Source: Ceratothoa steindachneri
Lineage: Eukaryota > Arthropoda > Malacostraca > Isopoda > Cymothoidae
Reading direction: 5' to 3'
Length of the DNA stretch: 64,000 nucleotides
NCBI GenBank assembly: GCA_963969495.1
Contig: OZ018330.1
Location: 46,366,394-46,430,393 of the forward strand
In this document: piece by piece, positions 21,661 to 34,240 of the stretch
Layout: each line of letters opens with the position of its first letter
Numbering within the stretch: position 1 is the stretch's first letter
Notes under the pieces: model-generated
Databases searched by the model: none
Seen by the model: only the letters and a program-made list of their open reading frames with translations
What the model was told of the DNA's origin: nothing
Translations under genes and position numbers: made by a program

Positions 21661-24600
21661 TTGCCATTGCCTCGTGGGGAACTCCCTTGAATGCAAGATC
21701 CTCACACAACAGGTCACTTGATGTGAGAATGTTTCTTTGGCGAAACTAACCCCTGCTTTTCCTTGTACTTTACAATCACCCGGAAGGTATGAAAATATCA
21801 TAATTAACCTGTTGTGTGTATAGTGGTGCCACAAAGATTCCAGAAAGTTGTAGAGAGTGTTTCTACTCACGCTGTATTGCACCCACGCTTTCCCATTTGG
21901 GAGTGACCGCTCTCACCTTTCGGGGAAAACATTGTACTCCTGTAGTTTTAGGTTTGAGGCAAGACTGACACCTACCAAATTCGTCACTCCTCCAAATGAA
22001 CTACAAAATAGCAAACACGGTCCTTCATCTTCGCCAGCGCTCCCTTTTTCCCCCCTCGGTCCCACTCAGTGCCTCACTTTATCACCACCAGGATGCTGTT
22101 AAAAGCAAAGGTCTCTTCTCGTGCGTAGGATTTCTTTCACTACTCGCACTGGATGCACCGATTTTGGCTCCCTCCACCTTTTTAACTAAATATTTCACTT
22201 TTATCATCATCAGAATGTTAGAGAGAGAAACATTTGTGTCTTCATTAACAATCCCATTGCCTGAGACGATTGATGGCAATAACTCACGCCAATTATAATT
22301 GAAGAAATTTTCTTGCTCTTGTCTGGCTTCTTCAAGAACCCACAGCATTCGTCCTGACCCACTGTGACAGCTTTTTGAGGTGCGATTTGCAAGATTCAAC
22401 TCTTGGCATTCATCGATGTTTTCTATCTGTCTTCTCAGCAAACATATCCACAGCATTCAACAAATCACCCTTCTTTCCGCCTGCTGATTTACTGTGCAAT
22501 TTTTCCTTGAAATGGGAATTTTAAGATTTGATTCACTGCAATCTTTGACCTCCCAGCGTCCATTGATTTTAGATTTGACGAAGTTCCTTCACTATGTTTC
22601 TCTATACTGTGATTCTGCCTTTGACTTCATCTTGATTGTTTATCTTGCATTTCTCACGATGGTTTCATCACATTCCCGCGTTAGTGTACATGCTCTGTGC
22701 GAATGCCAATCTTGACTGCTCGTGTGTAACTAAACCATTTTAAACTTAAAGTTAATCTCTTTAGCAAAGAAAAATCAAGTCTTATTATTGTTTTTAATTG
22801 TAGCCGCTTGCAATTCCCTCCATTATTGAATATTTGTGTGTTTGAATAAATAATGTAAAACTATCACCTAATTTATAATTTTCAGTAATTGCAGAATCAC
22901 TGACCAGCAAAGACCTTAAGAACCATCCTAGGCCAATCGAAGAAAGAAATATAATGAAGAAGAGCGGAGTGGAGGGAAGAGTAAATATAATTTGTGCATC
23001 GATTTTACTCTCAACCATATTTAATGAGGTACTTTAATGAGGATAAATTATTCCATATCAGTAATTTCGTAACAAAAATAGTTTTGTAATGCAGTTTTTT
23101 GTGCGATTTTTTAATAATCTAGTGCGGTTATTTTTAGTATGCTGAGTTATGTAATATGACTAAGAAATTATACTTAAAATTAATAAAACCGTTTTGTATT
23201 TTAAAGACTTCGATGAGCTCACCACACAATCGAAGATTGTCTAAGAAGTAAATTGAAACATCTCAGTTTAATTTTATCTGATCTATTTATAAGTGCCAGA
23301 ATTAATTTCGTCCTATACGATGAACACCGATTATTCTAAGCGAGGTATGACAAGTGCTTTATATAATGAGAGAATAATATCTTTCGAGTTGAATTTAAAA
23401 CCTATAGCTATAACATAGCTTTGAAACTTATAGTTCAGTCGAAGTTAATACGACCAAATCTTTTCCCAACATTATCATGATTAGATAATTACCGGCCATG
23501 TTGCGTGCACCTTCCATTGATTCCGGTGTTCTGGGATGTCCTTGTCCTTCAATTGATTTTAGCGTTTTTAAGTCGCTAAGGAGTAATCAATAATATATTA
23601 GAGGGCAGGTTAGAATAGGTCAGCTCATATGATTCGTCTACTGCTGAAAAGAAAGGAAAACTGGTGCAATGCAACTGGCTGAAACATATCTATAAATGCT
23701 TAAAGTAACATAGCTAATGTAAGCACCGGTGGTATGACACTTAATGGAGAAATAATTAAGAAAAAATCATATACTGAGGGAAACCTGAACTACTAGAAAA
23801 AATATTAATTGTGTAAACTGTTAGGTATGAAAAAGTAGTTTAGAGAGTTTAGGGGCTGTACGATTTTAAAGCTAACTTGCACAGTCCGATGTCAACCCTA
23901 GTGAGGATTAGAACATGTGTAAGCCGGAACAAAGTCAACCTTAATCCGCTTTTTCATTTTTCATCTGGGGATTGTCCATACACAATGTTGAGATTAGCTT
24001 CAGTTGAACGGAAAGTGGTACCTTGTCGAGGCTCAACCTAACTATACTTTTGATGGCATAAATTGAATATAAAACTCTATCCTAAAATCCTAGTAGAGCA
24101 AAACTCCGATTTAGCGGGGTTAATCGTACTATTAGAAACCGTGATAATCAAGGATATCCTACATCAGAAGAAATATCAACAAAATATTCTATATAAAAGA
24201 TCACATAAAAATTATTTAAATATACATATAATAATACCTCTAGGATATGCAACGGTAAATTTTGCTGATTAAGCACATCTCTTACATAAAGATGTAAAAT
24301 TCATTTAAATATAAAAAAAATATATGCTATTGGATTCAATTATATTGGCGGGGGAGTGTCTTATATATGTAGGAATAAATGTATTAATGAATAAATTTTC
24401 ATGCACTTAACCAATTAACCATGTTATATTGAATAATCTTAAGCTATTGCCCACATGTATTATTATTGCTAAATGTACATAAATTATCAATGTTGAAGTC
24501 AACGAATTTTTTCACAATCTTATGCAACATTATCGCATCAAAATAATTCCTCTCTAGTTCAAATGCATTCATAATTAGGATCTCTCAACTTTTTATATCG

Positions 24601-25140
24601 AACCAGCCAGGGAGATTTTTGAAACTTTCCTCTGAACTTATTCAATTCTATCAATACCACGTATATGATGGGGACTCCATCCTGGCTCCATAGTATAGTG
24701 TAGTGGTCTGAGCTGAGTTGACATAAGATTACTCGGGGTATTCTATGTAATGTGTACATTGAAAGGTACCAGGAAACAATTCTGATAAGAACACAAGTAG
24801 TCCGATGCTTGCATTTAGTCTCAACTACGGGAAAATCAAATTAAATTGGCTTGGAGCTGTTATGATGATTAAGATAGAAGGTTTGATTTAGTTAAACTTC
24901 TTGTCATGAGAAATCTAGAGAACTTTTGAGGCTAATCTATAGAATTTTGAGGCTAAGCAATTCAAAATGGCTCTAATTGGGGATCTTATTAGCATCGCTT
25001 GCCAAAGGCTGAGAAACAATACCAACAGTATGTTCTATGTCTTAAGTTCTCTTAAAATATAATAAAGCCCAGGTAAATGCTTCGAAAATAAAACAATAAT
25101 CGTGGGTAATATGGAGCGTTAGAAATAGAAGGTTACCCTC
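21661..25140. other. No confidently recognised gene
   Basis: A minus-strand open frame of 124 residues (22082-22456) lacks known motifs. A 19-base segment at 22902-22920 is identical to one at 34243-34261. The rest is AT-rich with short ORFs. Confidence 0.3.
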
Positions 25141-26180
25141 CTAGAACCCAACGTCTACCCGTGGTGCCTGGGAAAAGATGCACCTGCACGCCCAGACAGC
25201 CCCAAGGGAGCAGCGAGAATCTCGCGCGGTCAGATGACCCCTCCACTTTTATCAAGAATGGTTGGGCCAGTCTAACCCAAGGAGCCGCTTCAAGAAGGTC
25301 GCATGGCCGTGTGATCCGTGTTGAGTTGACCTTATCCCCCGTCGCATCGCCTGATCGGCGCCAGACCTACGGCGTCGAGGACTTTCGCGCGACCCTGTGA
25401 TGCTTGCCGTGAATATCTCCTCCCACCCAGGCGCGCCAAGTCAAATGAGATCCCCGCCCCCCTTTTTGGGACCTCTGGCGACCCGCTTCCGCCGAGGCAG
25501 CATAAATACTTTTGGAAAAGCTTTGAGAAATTAGTACCATACAGCTCCCTCTTGTTTAGCAGCCACGTAGAATCTCGTACGCCCTGCTCCGTTTCCCAAC
25601 GGCTTCCAGTTACGAACACGACGCGTCACCTCTCTACCCGGTCTCGCTCGTACATAAGGCCAGAGTTCCAACCCGACAGACGATAGAACGGACAGGTCTC
25701 TTATCACTCGGGTATTGACTTCGTTCTCGTCTGGAGTACTCCCTCCTTCATTTCTCAGTGAGGTTAAAGAAGAAGGAACTTTGCAAGTTGAACTCTGCAG
25801 TACCTCGCTTCCTCGTCGTCTCAAAGCATCCAGTCAATTAGGCTTTACGTGAGTCTCTCCAGCATTTACGCTCCTACCCATTTTCCCCGGAAGCAATCAC
25901 CGTACATCCTCTCTAAGACTCTCGTGCCCGTCGAGTCATTTCGTATCCCCCCCCCCCCGTTTTGTTCCCCGGATCTCTTCTTATTTATTGTCACTTATTT
26001 ATTATTGCTAATAAAATTTTCTTTGTATATACTAAATTTATTTGTCTATAATCAGTTTTTCTAAACCCAGAACTCTAAGAATTGATTATTTAGGCCAACC
26101 GCACTCGATTTTGATTAAATAACTCGCGTACCGGGATCTATACCCCCCCCCCCCCAATTTTTTCAGCATGCTACCCTCCT
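25140..26180 (+). mobile_element. GC-rich insertion, possible LTR-type sequence
   Basis: About 700 bp of CpG-rich DNA in an AT-rich background is followed by a C12 run (near 25950), AATAAAA at about 26010, AT-rich sequence and a second C run at 26144-26157. GC-rich body, polyadenylation signal and downstream tail resemble a solo LTR or retroelement end. Overlapping open frames on both strands (71-97 residues) carry no recognised domain. No TG...CA ends or target duplication were fixed by eye, so this remains weak. Confidence 0.3.
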
Positions 26181-26539
26181 GAGCCATCGAAGAGTCAATC
26201 TTCGGTTAGCATCGTGGTTCAACTCTACGACATGAGGAATGGCTTATCTTTACGAGGTTAGGGAAAAAACTAATCCAAATAACTTATCTAACCAATTTCC
26301 CAAACAGCGTATCTTTAGTTGATCGATTGGGAGTTGTGATTACATAGTCTAATTTGGAGTGATCATCTTTAGGAGTGCTTATCTTTACTTGATTCAATAA
26401 CAAGTATTTTCTTCTTTCTAAAATGCCACTAAAGGTAATATAATAATTAAGAATAGGAACTTTTCTTGTATTCTTCGCCATCAACGCCATTCTGAATATA
26501 AAAGTCCCCAAATCAATACCACCTGAAAACTCTAGATAA
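26181..26539. other. No recognised feature
   Basis: AT-rich spacer between the GC-rich block and the 30-bp array. Confidence 0.35.
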
Positions 26540-27290
26540 GAAAAAATTAATCACCACCAAGATCTCAAAGGAAATATTTATCACCAGCATAATCTGAACA
26601 AAGAAATCATTATGGCCTGCAAACTCTCAAAAATAAAATCTTAGTCGCTCTTAAAAATCTCAAGAAAATTTTTATCACCTGCAAAATCTCAAGAAACAAT
26701 AATAATCACTTTCAAAATCTTAAGAAGGCAATCTTTATTCCTGCGTAATTTCACTTAATCTTTTTTATTACCATTCATATCGCAAGAAGAAATCATTATA
26801 CCTGCAAAAAGTCCCGAAAGTATTTTATCATCTAAAAAAAATCGAGAAAAAAAATCTTTAACTCGCACAAAATCTTAACAAGCCAATCTTTATCAATGGA
26901 AAATTTTCAAGAAAGAATCATTATTATAAAAAAAAGTCAAGAAGGAAATCCGTATCTTCCACAAAATCTCACGAAGCAAATCATTATCACCTATAAAATG
27001 TCAAGAAAGAATCTTTATCATCTAAATAATCAAGAAAGAAATCTTTATCTCGCGCTAAATCTCATGAAGCAAATCATTATCGCCTGCAAAATGCCAAAAA
27101 TCTTTATGATCTAAATAACGAAGAAAGAAACCTTTATCTCCCGCTAAATCTCATGAAGAAATTCTTTATCACCTTCAAAATGTGTAAAAGGAATCTTCAT
27201 CATCTAAAAAATTACAAGAAAATCTTTACCTCTCACAAAATTTCACTACACAAATATTTATTACCTGCAAAATTCTTCCTTTTGGCGCCA
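26540..27290 (+). repeat. 30-bp tandem array with about 90-bp higher-order period
   Basis: The basic unit resembles AAGAAATCTTTATCACCTGC followed by AAAATCTC. In the right half, three successive variants repeat as a block: the CTCAYGAAG variant occurs at 26968, 27061 and 27150 (93 and 89 bp apart). The left part is older and more diverged. Confidence 0.8.
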
Positions 27291-28038
27291 TTGAAGGAAC
27301 GATGGCGCAAAATCGTTGATTTCAAATCTCTCCATCAAATCTTTGATTTTCGTAACGTCCCGAAGCGAGGATTGCCCAAGTTTCTTCCATTCAATTATAA
27401 TTAATTGTGCAGAAGTTAAGAGCACCTTAAACTACCATAAGTTCTAACTAGGTAAACTGTTAGTTGTGCTCGGATTTGTGAGAAGGCGATCTTTCCTATA
27501 ATAGTTTTAATCCTTTGAATGGTAATGATTTTGTTTTTATTTCGAAATGAACTAAACCAAAGGTGAAGGTATCTAGGGCTTAAAATTTCGGAAAATTCAT
27601 AAAATAGTATAGGTAAAGGGAGTTAAAATATGAGCAAGGTACATATAGAATGTATTAAAAATATGAGACATTTATGCATCATGGATTATACACGCAAACC
27701 TGTTGAACTAGCACTTCCCCCTACCATTGGAAACAGATTCTCTCGAAAAATTGAGTAATACGCGATAGCAAATATTAATACTATTCAGCACCAATACTTT
27801 CTACTAATAAAAGGTTTAAGAAGCGCTTATTAAACGTAATTGTATATAAATAAGTTGGTAAAAAAAACGAACTCATCTGAATTCGGTGCCATATTTTACT
27901 CTTTGCTGAGTGCGCATTTTCCAATCATCTCCTCGAGTTATCATTGTGACTAAAGACGAATTTATCTGTATTTTCTCCTATTTCAGGAAATATTTGGGAT
28001 AAAATGGTATTATGGTAGTATTTCCCTCCTTAATCTTA
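27291..28038. other. No recognised feature
   Basis: AT-rich DNA with no motif-bearing open frame. Confidence 0.35.
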
Positions 28039-28571
28039 CTACGACCGATAAAATTTAGTGGTTTTATTCTTAGATTGTGCAAAACGATGCCATTCCAAGC
28101 TGAGATAACTGAGTTCTCTCGCATAAGAGTTGAGATGCTTCGATTCCTTTCTTTCTAAGATTTTGCGAGCGAACATGATCAATTTGTGGGTATCTATGGG
28201 TTTCAAACGTATTTTAGTTATTACCCACGACGCATTATATTCTACTGCTTTATATGATCGAAAAATCCACAAAGGTTTATTACACCAGTCCATCCATTTT
28301 CTTCTCACTGATTCAACTAGAGATGTAATGGTCACTCTCATTTAAATTTTGAACTAAAGCTCATTCTTAGTCATTCCTTTGGTTTCAGAACGCGAAATAC
28401 TGTTCCTATTTGCGATTTCGCATTCACTTTTACCTGGTTATCATCTTGACTAAGAACAAGTTTATTAACAAACTCAATGTTTCCCTCAGTTCTGTTTGAC
28501 TTAGGCCTACTATTTTGAGGACGAGGATTTAATACTACTTGCTTCTGGAAATTTTCTCGATAATTTGGCAA
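28039..28571 (-). pseudogene. Unidentified degenerate coding-like segment
   Basis: Two adjacent minus-strand open frames (66 and 100 residues) in different frames, separated by about 30 bp. Both are lysine and arginine rich. The first has NPRPQNSRPKSNRT and the second KWMDWCNKPLWIF and KILERKESKHLNSYAREL. The spacing suggests one frameshifted protein, perhaps a retroelement structural protein, but no family motif is visible and this may be chance. Confidence 0.25.
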
Positions 28572-28960
28572 CTGTATTTATTCCTCCATTTGCAATCAGG
28601 AGAATTCCAAAATTTATGTCAGCGACCTTTGTTTCTCTTCTCGTAAAGTTTAATATTTAGTTATCGCTTTCTTTAAGGTAATCCGGTATTTAATAGAAAG
28701 AAATGATTATAATGTAAAATGCCCTCAAAACAATGAATTGTAGGTACTACAATTTTTTCCAATTAAATTTTAGCACAATATTTTTTTCAAGTTTATAGCA
28801 CTAATTCTTATCAACATATTTGAATTTCTAAATTGTTACCGGGTTGAGTTGTGTTTTTTTTTTGGCGGGGGTGAAGCACCCTATTCATTATTATTACTAT
28901 GGGAAAAATAAAAGAATTTCAATATATGAATACTATTTAGAATGTTACTTTTGTGGAATG

Positions 28961-28985
28961 GGGCCCAAAAGGTTGAAAATTACTG
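28961..28985 (-). repeat. hAT-like terminal repeat fragment (candidate)
   Basis: Read on the minus strand, the segment begins CAGTAATTTTCAACC and continues TTTTGGGCCCC, matching the general form of hAT element ends. The partner end was not found. Confidence 0.35.
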
Positions 28986-29434
28986 CCCATGGTAAATATA
29001 TGTTCGCTTGTACCATATTATTCGAGGAGAAAATTTTCCTCTTTCGATCACTCTTAGTCGAGTTTTAAAGATTGGTAACCAAAAAAACTGCTCACTGTTT
29101 TCATTTATCCTATTCTTTTTACTCGTTTATTTGCTCTCGTGGCTTATTCTCTTTTATCAAACCTCGGTTCATTCAAAATCAAACAACCTTTGCATTTCCA
29201 AGAGATTTTGAAAAGAGGTTCATGAAGAATGTTCGAAGGTTAGATAACCATGTAAGTATGGATAAAGTATAGAGCTAGAATGAACAGAAAAATATACTAG
29301 TTTTGAATGCTAGAGCGCGGGAATCAATAAGTTGATTAGAGAATAATGGAATAAATACATGAAAAAACAAACTAACTCCGTTTCACATTATTATTACGAT
29401 GTATATGTAGTATTTTTTTAAGAAAAACAACCCT

Positions 29435-29640
29435 GTGCATAAAAGACCCAGCTCTCCATCAACCCTGGCTCCACGCAATCTAATAAGTCGATTTGTGTTC
29501 CCCCAGGCGCCAGGCGAGGCCATAACTCGGTTTCAAGCGATCGCCTTCCGAGTTCGTCACAGGGATCGCATAAGGAAGCGAATCCGACGTCGATGCCTCC
29601 CTCGGGCCGTAATTTGCATCAAGAAAATCTGGAGATAAAC
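29435..29640. other. CpG-rich island of about 200 bp
   Basis: Sharply GC- and CpG-rich relative to both flanks. A plus-strand open frame of 67 residues ends at 29638, and a splice-acceptor-like TTCCCCCAG lies at about 29497-29505. The encoded peptide is arginine rich with no known motif. Could be an exon, a conserved regulatory element or a retroelement fragment. Confidence 0.3.
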
Positions 29641-29984
29641 AAGGGATGATGGAGTCCGCGATAAAGAGCTAAGAGGGACTAGAGGGTCGGAGGATGTTTC
29701 CCCTCCCAATGAATAATAGTGTCTGCCATGCACTCACATAATTCTATTATAAAGAGGTATGCGAAGGAAGCGGTCGGTTCGGGGAAATGAAATATTTTGT
29801 AGGTCTACAGATATCTACATAGAAACACCGAAGAAGATTATTAAGGCGAGGATATCGTAAGGGTGTGTAACAGGAGTGCAAGGGGGACACTGATCCATCG
29901 AACAAGGCTGGTACATTAAAGGGTATAAAAAGAGAAGAAAAATTAATAAGGAAAGGCAAGGAGGATTGCATTAAATAGAAGCTC

Positions 29985-30245
29985 GCGCGTGCTCTCTCCC
30001 AATCTCTCTTCCCCCTCCCTCTTACTCTTTTTTTCTCTCTCTACCTGTACATCCATCTCTCTCTGTACTTCCCATCTCCCTGTACCTCCAATTTCCTTGT
30101 ATCTTCCCTTCTTCAACCTCATTCCCTCTCCTCTCATTATCTCTCCCCCTCCCCTTCTCACCTCCAGCTCTCCCTACTTTTTCTTCCACTCTCTCGACTC
30201 TCTCTCTCTCCCCTCTCTCCCTATCTCTCCTCCTTCCATCGCTCA
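29985..30245 (+). repeat. Pyrimidine-rich (CTCTCC)n tract
   Basis: About 260 bp of C and T with a loose CCCTCTCTTTC pattern. Open frames on both strands are compositional. Confidence 0.8.
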
Positions 30246-30449
30246 AAATTGATATATTTACAGATGATGTATTTTCGATAATTAGTGCAACTCATTGTTC
30301 TAATAGCTGCTAGCTTGAACTCCTTTAGCAGAAATAAGGGCTTGAATAGGACAGGAGGCCTACCATGAACGCCTAGTGTCATTCATAATTCCACGATTTT
30401 CTCGGAATGGAACCAAAATTCAACATGGAGGCAAATCAGCAGTTGTTTA
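30246..30449. other. No recognised feature
   Basis: Short spacer; may include degraded 3' sequence of the neighbouring Tc1 element. Confidence 0.3.
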
Positions 30450-30870
30450 ATCGTATTTGCTTTTGGTGAGGTTGTACTTCAAATTACACAATCAACTCTC
30501 AATGTAGTTCATAACTGGTGGATTTTCTGGCCATGAACAACAGAATTTCTGCGCAGATTTTTCACTCTGACATGGGGCCGAGTCCTATTAAAAAATCAAT
30601 GGCCCGTCGCCATACCATTCCTTCATTTGACTTAGGGAACGGATTCGTAGTAACTCTATGTACTTTTGCATGTTTATTGTTCCATTTATAATATGCAGGT
30701 CATTTGTTTCGTGTATAGATCTTGCCGCCCAAACCACAGTACTTTGCGAAAATTTCACCGTCTTCTGGATAGTTTTGGGTCTATGTTCTTCCCCAAGCTC
30801 CCTTCTCATGCTTTGCACACGATTATCAAGCACTGCAGAGGATGATTCGTCAGAAACCACTATTTACATT
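30450..30870 (-). pseudogene. Tc1-like transposase, catalytic-domain remnant
   Basis: Minus-strand open frame 30588-30860 begins MVSDESSSAVLDN, the first catalytic Asp block of Tc1-like DDE enzymes. It continues with EEHRPKTIQKTVKFSQSTVVW (usual TVK...vmVWG) and INGTINMQKYIELL. After a frameshift DSAPC follows (second Asp), and then WPENPPVMNYIES at about 30489-30520 (usual NSPDLNPIE), so all three acidic residues can be traced. The glycine of VWG is lost. The N-terminal DNA-binding half is missing and no inverted repeats were found, so it is a dead fragment. Confidence 0.8.
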
Positions 30871-30999
30871 AATAGAAAATAATATTTGAATAATAGGAGA
30901 TCTAGAACAAATGATTCTTTTACAGCATTACAATAAAAAATTAACAGTGTAAGAAATTTGTTTATTATTATTAATTTTTTCTCATTTATTATATTTATC

Positions 31000-31239
31000 A
31001 ATAATAAATCATATAAATACCCTAATCCACCATTATAAATTCTCTTGTCTGCTCACAATGTGATTTTTAGCCCAGGAATAACATTAAATCTTTATTATCG
31101 GAGTAAACGAGGTTGCAATTCCTAGATTAAGGGTGGGTGCTACTGCCTCATAATTTTAATAGTGATTTGATTTTAATAATTTTATTTATTCATTTATTTA
31201 CACATTTCAATTTATTTCTTCTAGCATTCATTCTTTCTT
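31000..31239. other. AT-rich spacer
   Basis: No feature seen. Confidence 0.35.
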
Positions 31240-31330
31240 ACTTGACATATGGGCACTGTGTTCTGTGAGAGCTTGTTTTCAAGTTCATGGCCGCTAGGCT
31301 TTTCCCACAAGAATTTTGTGTTCATTATCT

Positions 31331-31375
<45 letters not shown>
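31240..31375 (+). mobile_element. LINE 3' end with (AAT)n tail
   Basis: A segment with GGCCGCTAGGCTTTTCCC runs into GTTCATTATCTTG and then an (AAT)n tail at 31333-31375. Its form is that of a 5'-truncated arthropod LINE 3' end. No coding sequence remains. Confidence 0.55.
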
Positions 31376-31378
<3 letters not shown>

Positions 31379-31521
31379 CGACGATATGCGTGTATTCTTC
31401 TTTCCAAGAGTTTGTTATTGACTGTTCCTGGATGCAAAGTCTAGTATATTTATTGCTTAACGTGAGATATTATATTAAGTTTCCTTACTATCATCGAGAG
31501 CTATTTTTTTATTTTTCCTTC

Positions 31522-31547
31522 AAATGTGATCGTTTCCGATCACATTT
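31522..31547. repeat. Perfect 10-bp inverted repeat, 6-base loop
   Basis: AAATGTGATC, loop GTTTCC, GATCACATTT. Function unknown. Confidence 0.9.
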
Positions 31548-31847
31548 ACTAACCCTGTTTGGAAACTAATACTCATTGTTCCATTTTTTTTAATTGAATT
31601 GTGGTTTATTTCCTTTGTAAATTTGGTTTCATTGAAATACACTTCTATTTGTCCAATATTGTAGGGACTAAGGTCACTGCATATACCCATCTCAGCCATG
31701 AATTTAAATATCATGTTATTTATACTTCAAATGGAATATAATATATGAATTTATCACTAATACACCGCAATGTAGCTGATAAATTTAATAGAACAGCAAT
31801 AAACACTAGCGACCAACTACGACTGGAAAAAACCCTGATGAAACGTA

Positions 31848-31865
31848 TTGCACCACGTGGTGCAA
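31848..31865. repeat. 18-bp perfect palindrome with central CACGTG
   Basis: TTGCACCACGTGGTGCAA is self-complementary and contains an E-box core. Could be chance, a transposon end or a bHLH site. Confidence 0.9.
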
Positions 31866-32199
31866 ATAAGTGGTGTCAGAGAATGATGACTCATTGTTGC
31901 CATGTAGCACTAGAAATCTGTATTAGACATAGCTAAAATTAAAGTCATAAGTCATAGAATATAATATTTTAATTTTGTGTGATTTAATATGATTTAAATT
32001 CATCTGTCCTATTCAAACAGCCTTTTATACAAAAACAATAGTTTTCTAAAAATCGGTGATAATTTTTCCAGTACTTTCACTCCTTCCCCCAAGCTACGTT
32101 GGAAACATGATTTAAAGAGGCGACCAGAAAATTCATGCGCTCGCCGATGAATATATATATTGCGAGCAGAAGTAGAGGCAAAGAGAGAGAGAGAATAAC

Positions 32200-34240
32200 A
32201 AGGAGTAACAAGGTAAAGAGGTACCCTAGTAGAACTTACGATCCATTCATAGAGCGTACCTTTGAGTGAACACTTGAGCAGCCGCAGTCCTCTAAAGGGT
32301 CAGATTGACGCTCTAGAAGAGCACTCGTCGCGCCACGCTTTAAGTCTCCAAACGGCTATTTTTCAAGACTTTGTCTAGTCTCGACTTGAACTGTTCAACA
32401 GAGTAGCTGTTGAATACTTCCACTGAAAGTGCGTTCCAATGGTCACAGATGCTATATGTAAAAGATTTCCTACACAAATTTAGAAATCTTTGGCAACCAT
32501 GTCACCGTCCATGTCGTTGACATAGATGATGAATAGTAGTGGTCTCAGGACAGAACCTTGAGGCACTCCGCTAGCACTGGGCACCCACTCAGAAGCCTGT
32601 CCATTCAGCACCACCCGTTCTCTATCCAGCCTGCTACTCTTACGTCTATGCCCAGTGCTCTGACTTTCCGGAGAAGGCGACGGTGTGGTACCTTATCAAA
32701 GGCTTTCTGAAAGTCTAAGTAGACCACATCCACTGCCTTGTCCCTATCGTGCTCACTGAACACGAAGTGGAAGAATTCCACAAGGTTCGTCAGGCAAGAC
32801 CGTTGACCCGGAAGCCGTGCTGGGAACTCCTCAGTAGCAGGTTTGACTCTAAATGCGACGTCATTTTGTCTACCATAATGCTTTACATGAGTTTACAGAC
32901 TATCAAAGTCAGACTGATAGGGCGGTAGTTCAACGGTTGGCTACGGTCTCCTTTCTTCAAGATAGGAGTCACCTCCGCCTCATGCCAGTCTTTACTAACG
33001 CATTCGGTCCGGATTGACATATTGAAGATTGCGCTCAGGTGCCGTGACACTTGATCGCGCACTTCTTTCAAAACTTTAGGTAGAAACCCATCCCGGCCTA
33101 GGTGACTTATTCGGGATTAGGTCAGTGATCTTCTTTTCTATTTCTCCTTCGGTGAAGTCCATATCCTCTATCTTTTTCCCCGAGTAGGAATCCGTTGGTT
33201 GAGGGATGGGACCACACTCTTCAGTAAACACTGAGGAGAAGTAGTCATTGAGGAGGTTAGAATTTTCCGCATCTAAGTGCTTTAATGTCCCCTCTTTATT
33301 CCTCAAAGGGCCAATCATTCGACGGATTGGTTTACGGCTGTTTACATATCCCAAAAACTCCTTGGGATTGTCTTTACAAAGTCTCACTACTTGGAGTTCC
33401 TCAGACCGCTTAGCCACTCTTATGCTGGACTTTAATCTCCTGACTAGCCTCCGGTATTCGTCAAAGTCACCCGAGATCTTCGATTGCCGGTACACATTTC
33501 TCTTCTCCCTAAGCAGTTGGCCGATTTCTCGATTAAACCACTTTAGTTGAACAAAAGACCGACGGGGGAATTTTAGAGGGATGAAACGCGATTGAAGACT
33601 CATGAATGTGGCGTTGAAACTGTTCCATGAGTCTTCAACAACCTCGCACACTTCTAGCCTCACGCCAGTCAGTCCAGCACAAAGAACTGCAAAGTCTGCT
33701 CTTCTTAAATCAAGTTTCCTCGATTTACTAGTTGCAGGCCCTGCCTTCGGAACTTTGACTACAAATCTAATTAGTCGGTGGTCACTCTCACCGAGCTCTT
33801 TGCCAACAGAGAGGTCCTCAACGATGTCATCCTCAGAGGTGAAAACAAAGTCGAGGATATTGTCTTCTCTCGTTGGCTCTCTCTCCCATTGAGTCAGGAA
33901 CTCGTTGTTCGCGAACTCCAGCAGTAGTGCGTTCTCGCCACAGGGTTCTCTGGTTTCCCAGTCAACATGGGTATTGAAGTCACCAATGGTGATACACACT
34001 CTGTCTTTTACAAGTTCGCCCAACAGCTGGTACAGGCTCTTATCCTGTTCTAAGAGTTGGGCAGGGATCTGTTAAGCACTAGGGTCCTGTATCTGGCAGG
34101 ACCTATCTCTAGGTCAACATCTAGTAGTTCATGGTCGGATATGATGTTGTAATCCGTCGAGTTGAGAGTATCCTTGACAGACAACTTCACACCGCCACCC
34201 TCTCTGTCTGGCCGAGAGAGAGAAAGAGAACTACAAAAAC
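32200..34240 (-). pseudogene. CR1-like LINE: endonuclease, RT and C-terminus with internal deletion
   Basis: Minus-strand reading starts in the AP-type endonuclease near 34235 with GGGVKLSVKDTLNS. It continues through ITIGDFNTHVDW, LDFVFTSEDDIVEDL and LGESDHRLIRF, then the linker with FNREIGQLLREKRNVY, in one open frame to 33076. RT follows: WHEAEVTPILKKGDRS, NYRPISLT, YLDFQKAFDKVPHRRLL and SGVPQGSVL (about 32549-32572). Reading then jumps straight to WNALSVEVFNSYSVEQFKS, the C-terminal block, so the stretch holding catalytic F/YADD has been deleted near 32465-32500. Several frameshifts and stops occur in RT. An intact copy would make the enzyme for target-primed reverse transcription. The 5' ORF1 is absent. 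Confidence 0.9.

Noticed and set aside
22082..22456. 124-residue minus-strand frame
   Set aside because: No conserved motif, no splice context and a competing plus-strand frame; not supported as a gene.
26190..26240. Possible tRNA-like B box (GGTTCAACTC) near 26217
   Set aside because: No matching A box or cloverleaf pairing; not a tRNA or tRNA-derived SINE.
33248..33892. Plus-strand frames of about 100 residues
   Set aside because: Shadows antisense to the CR1-like endonuclease-linker frame.
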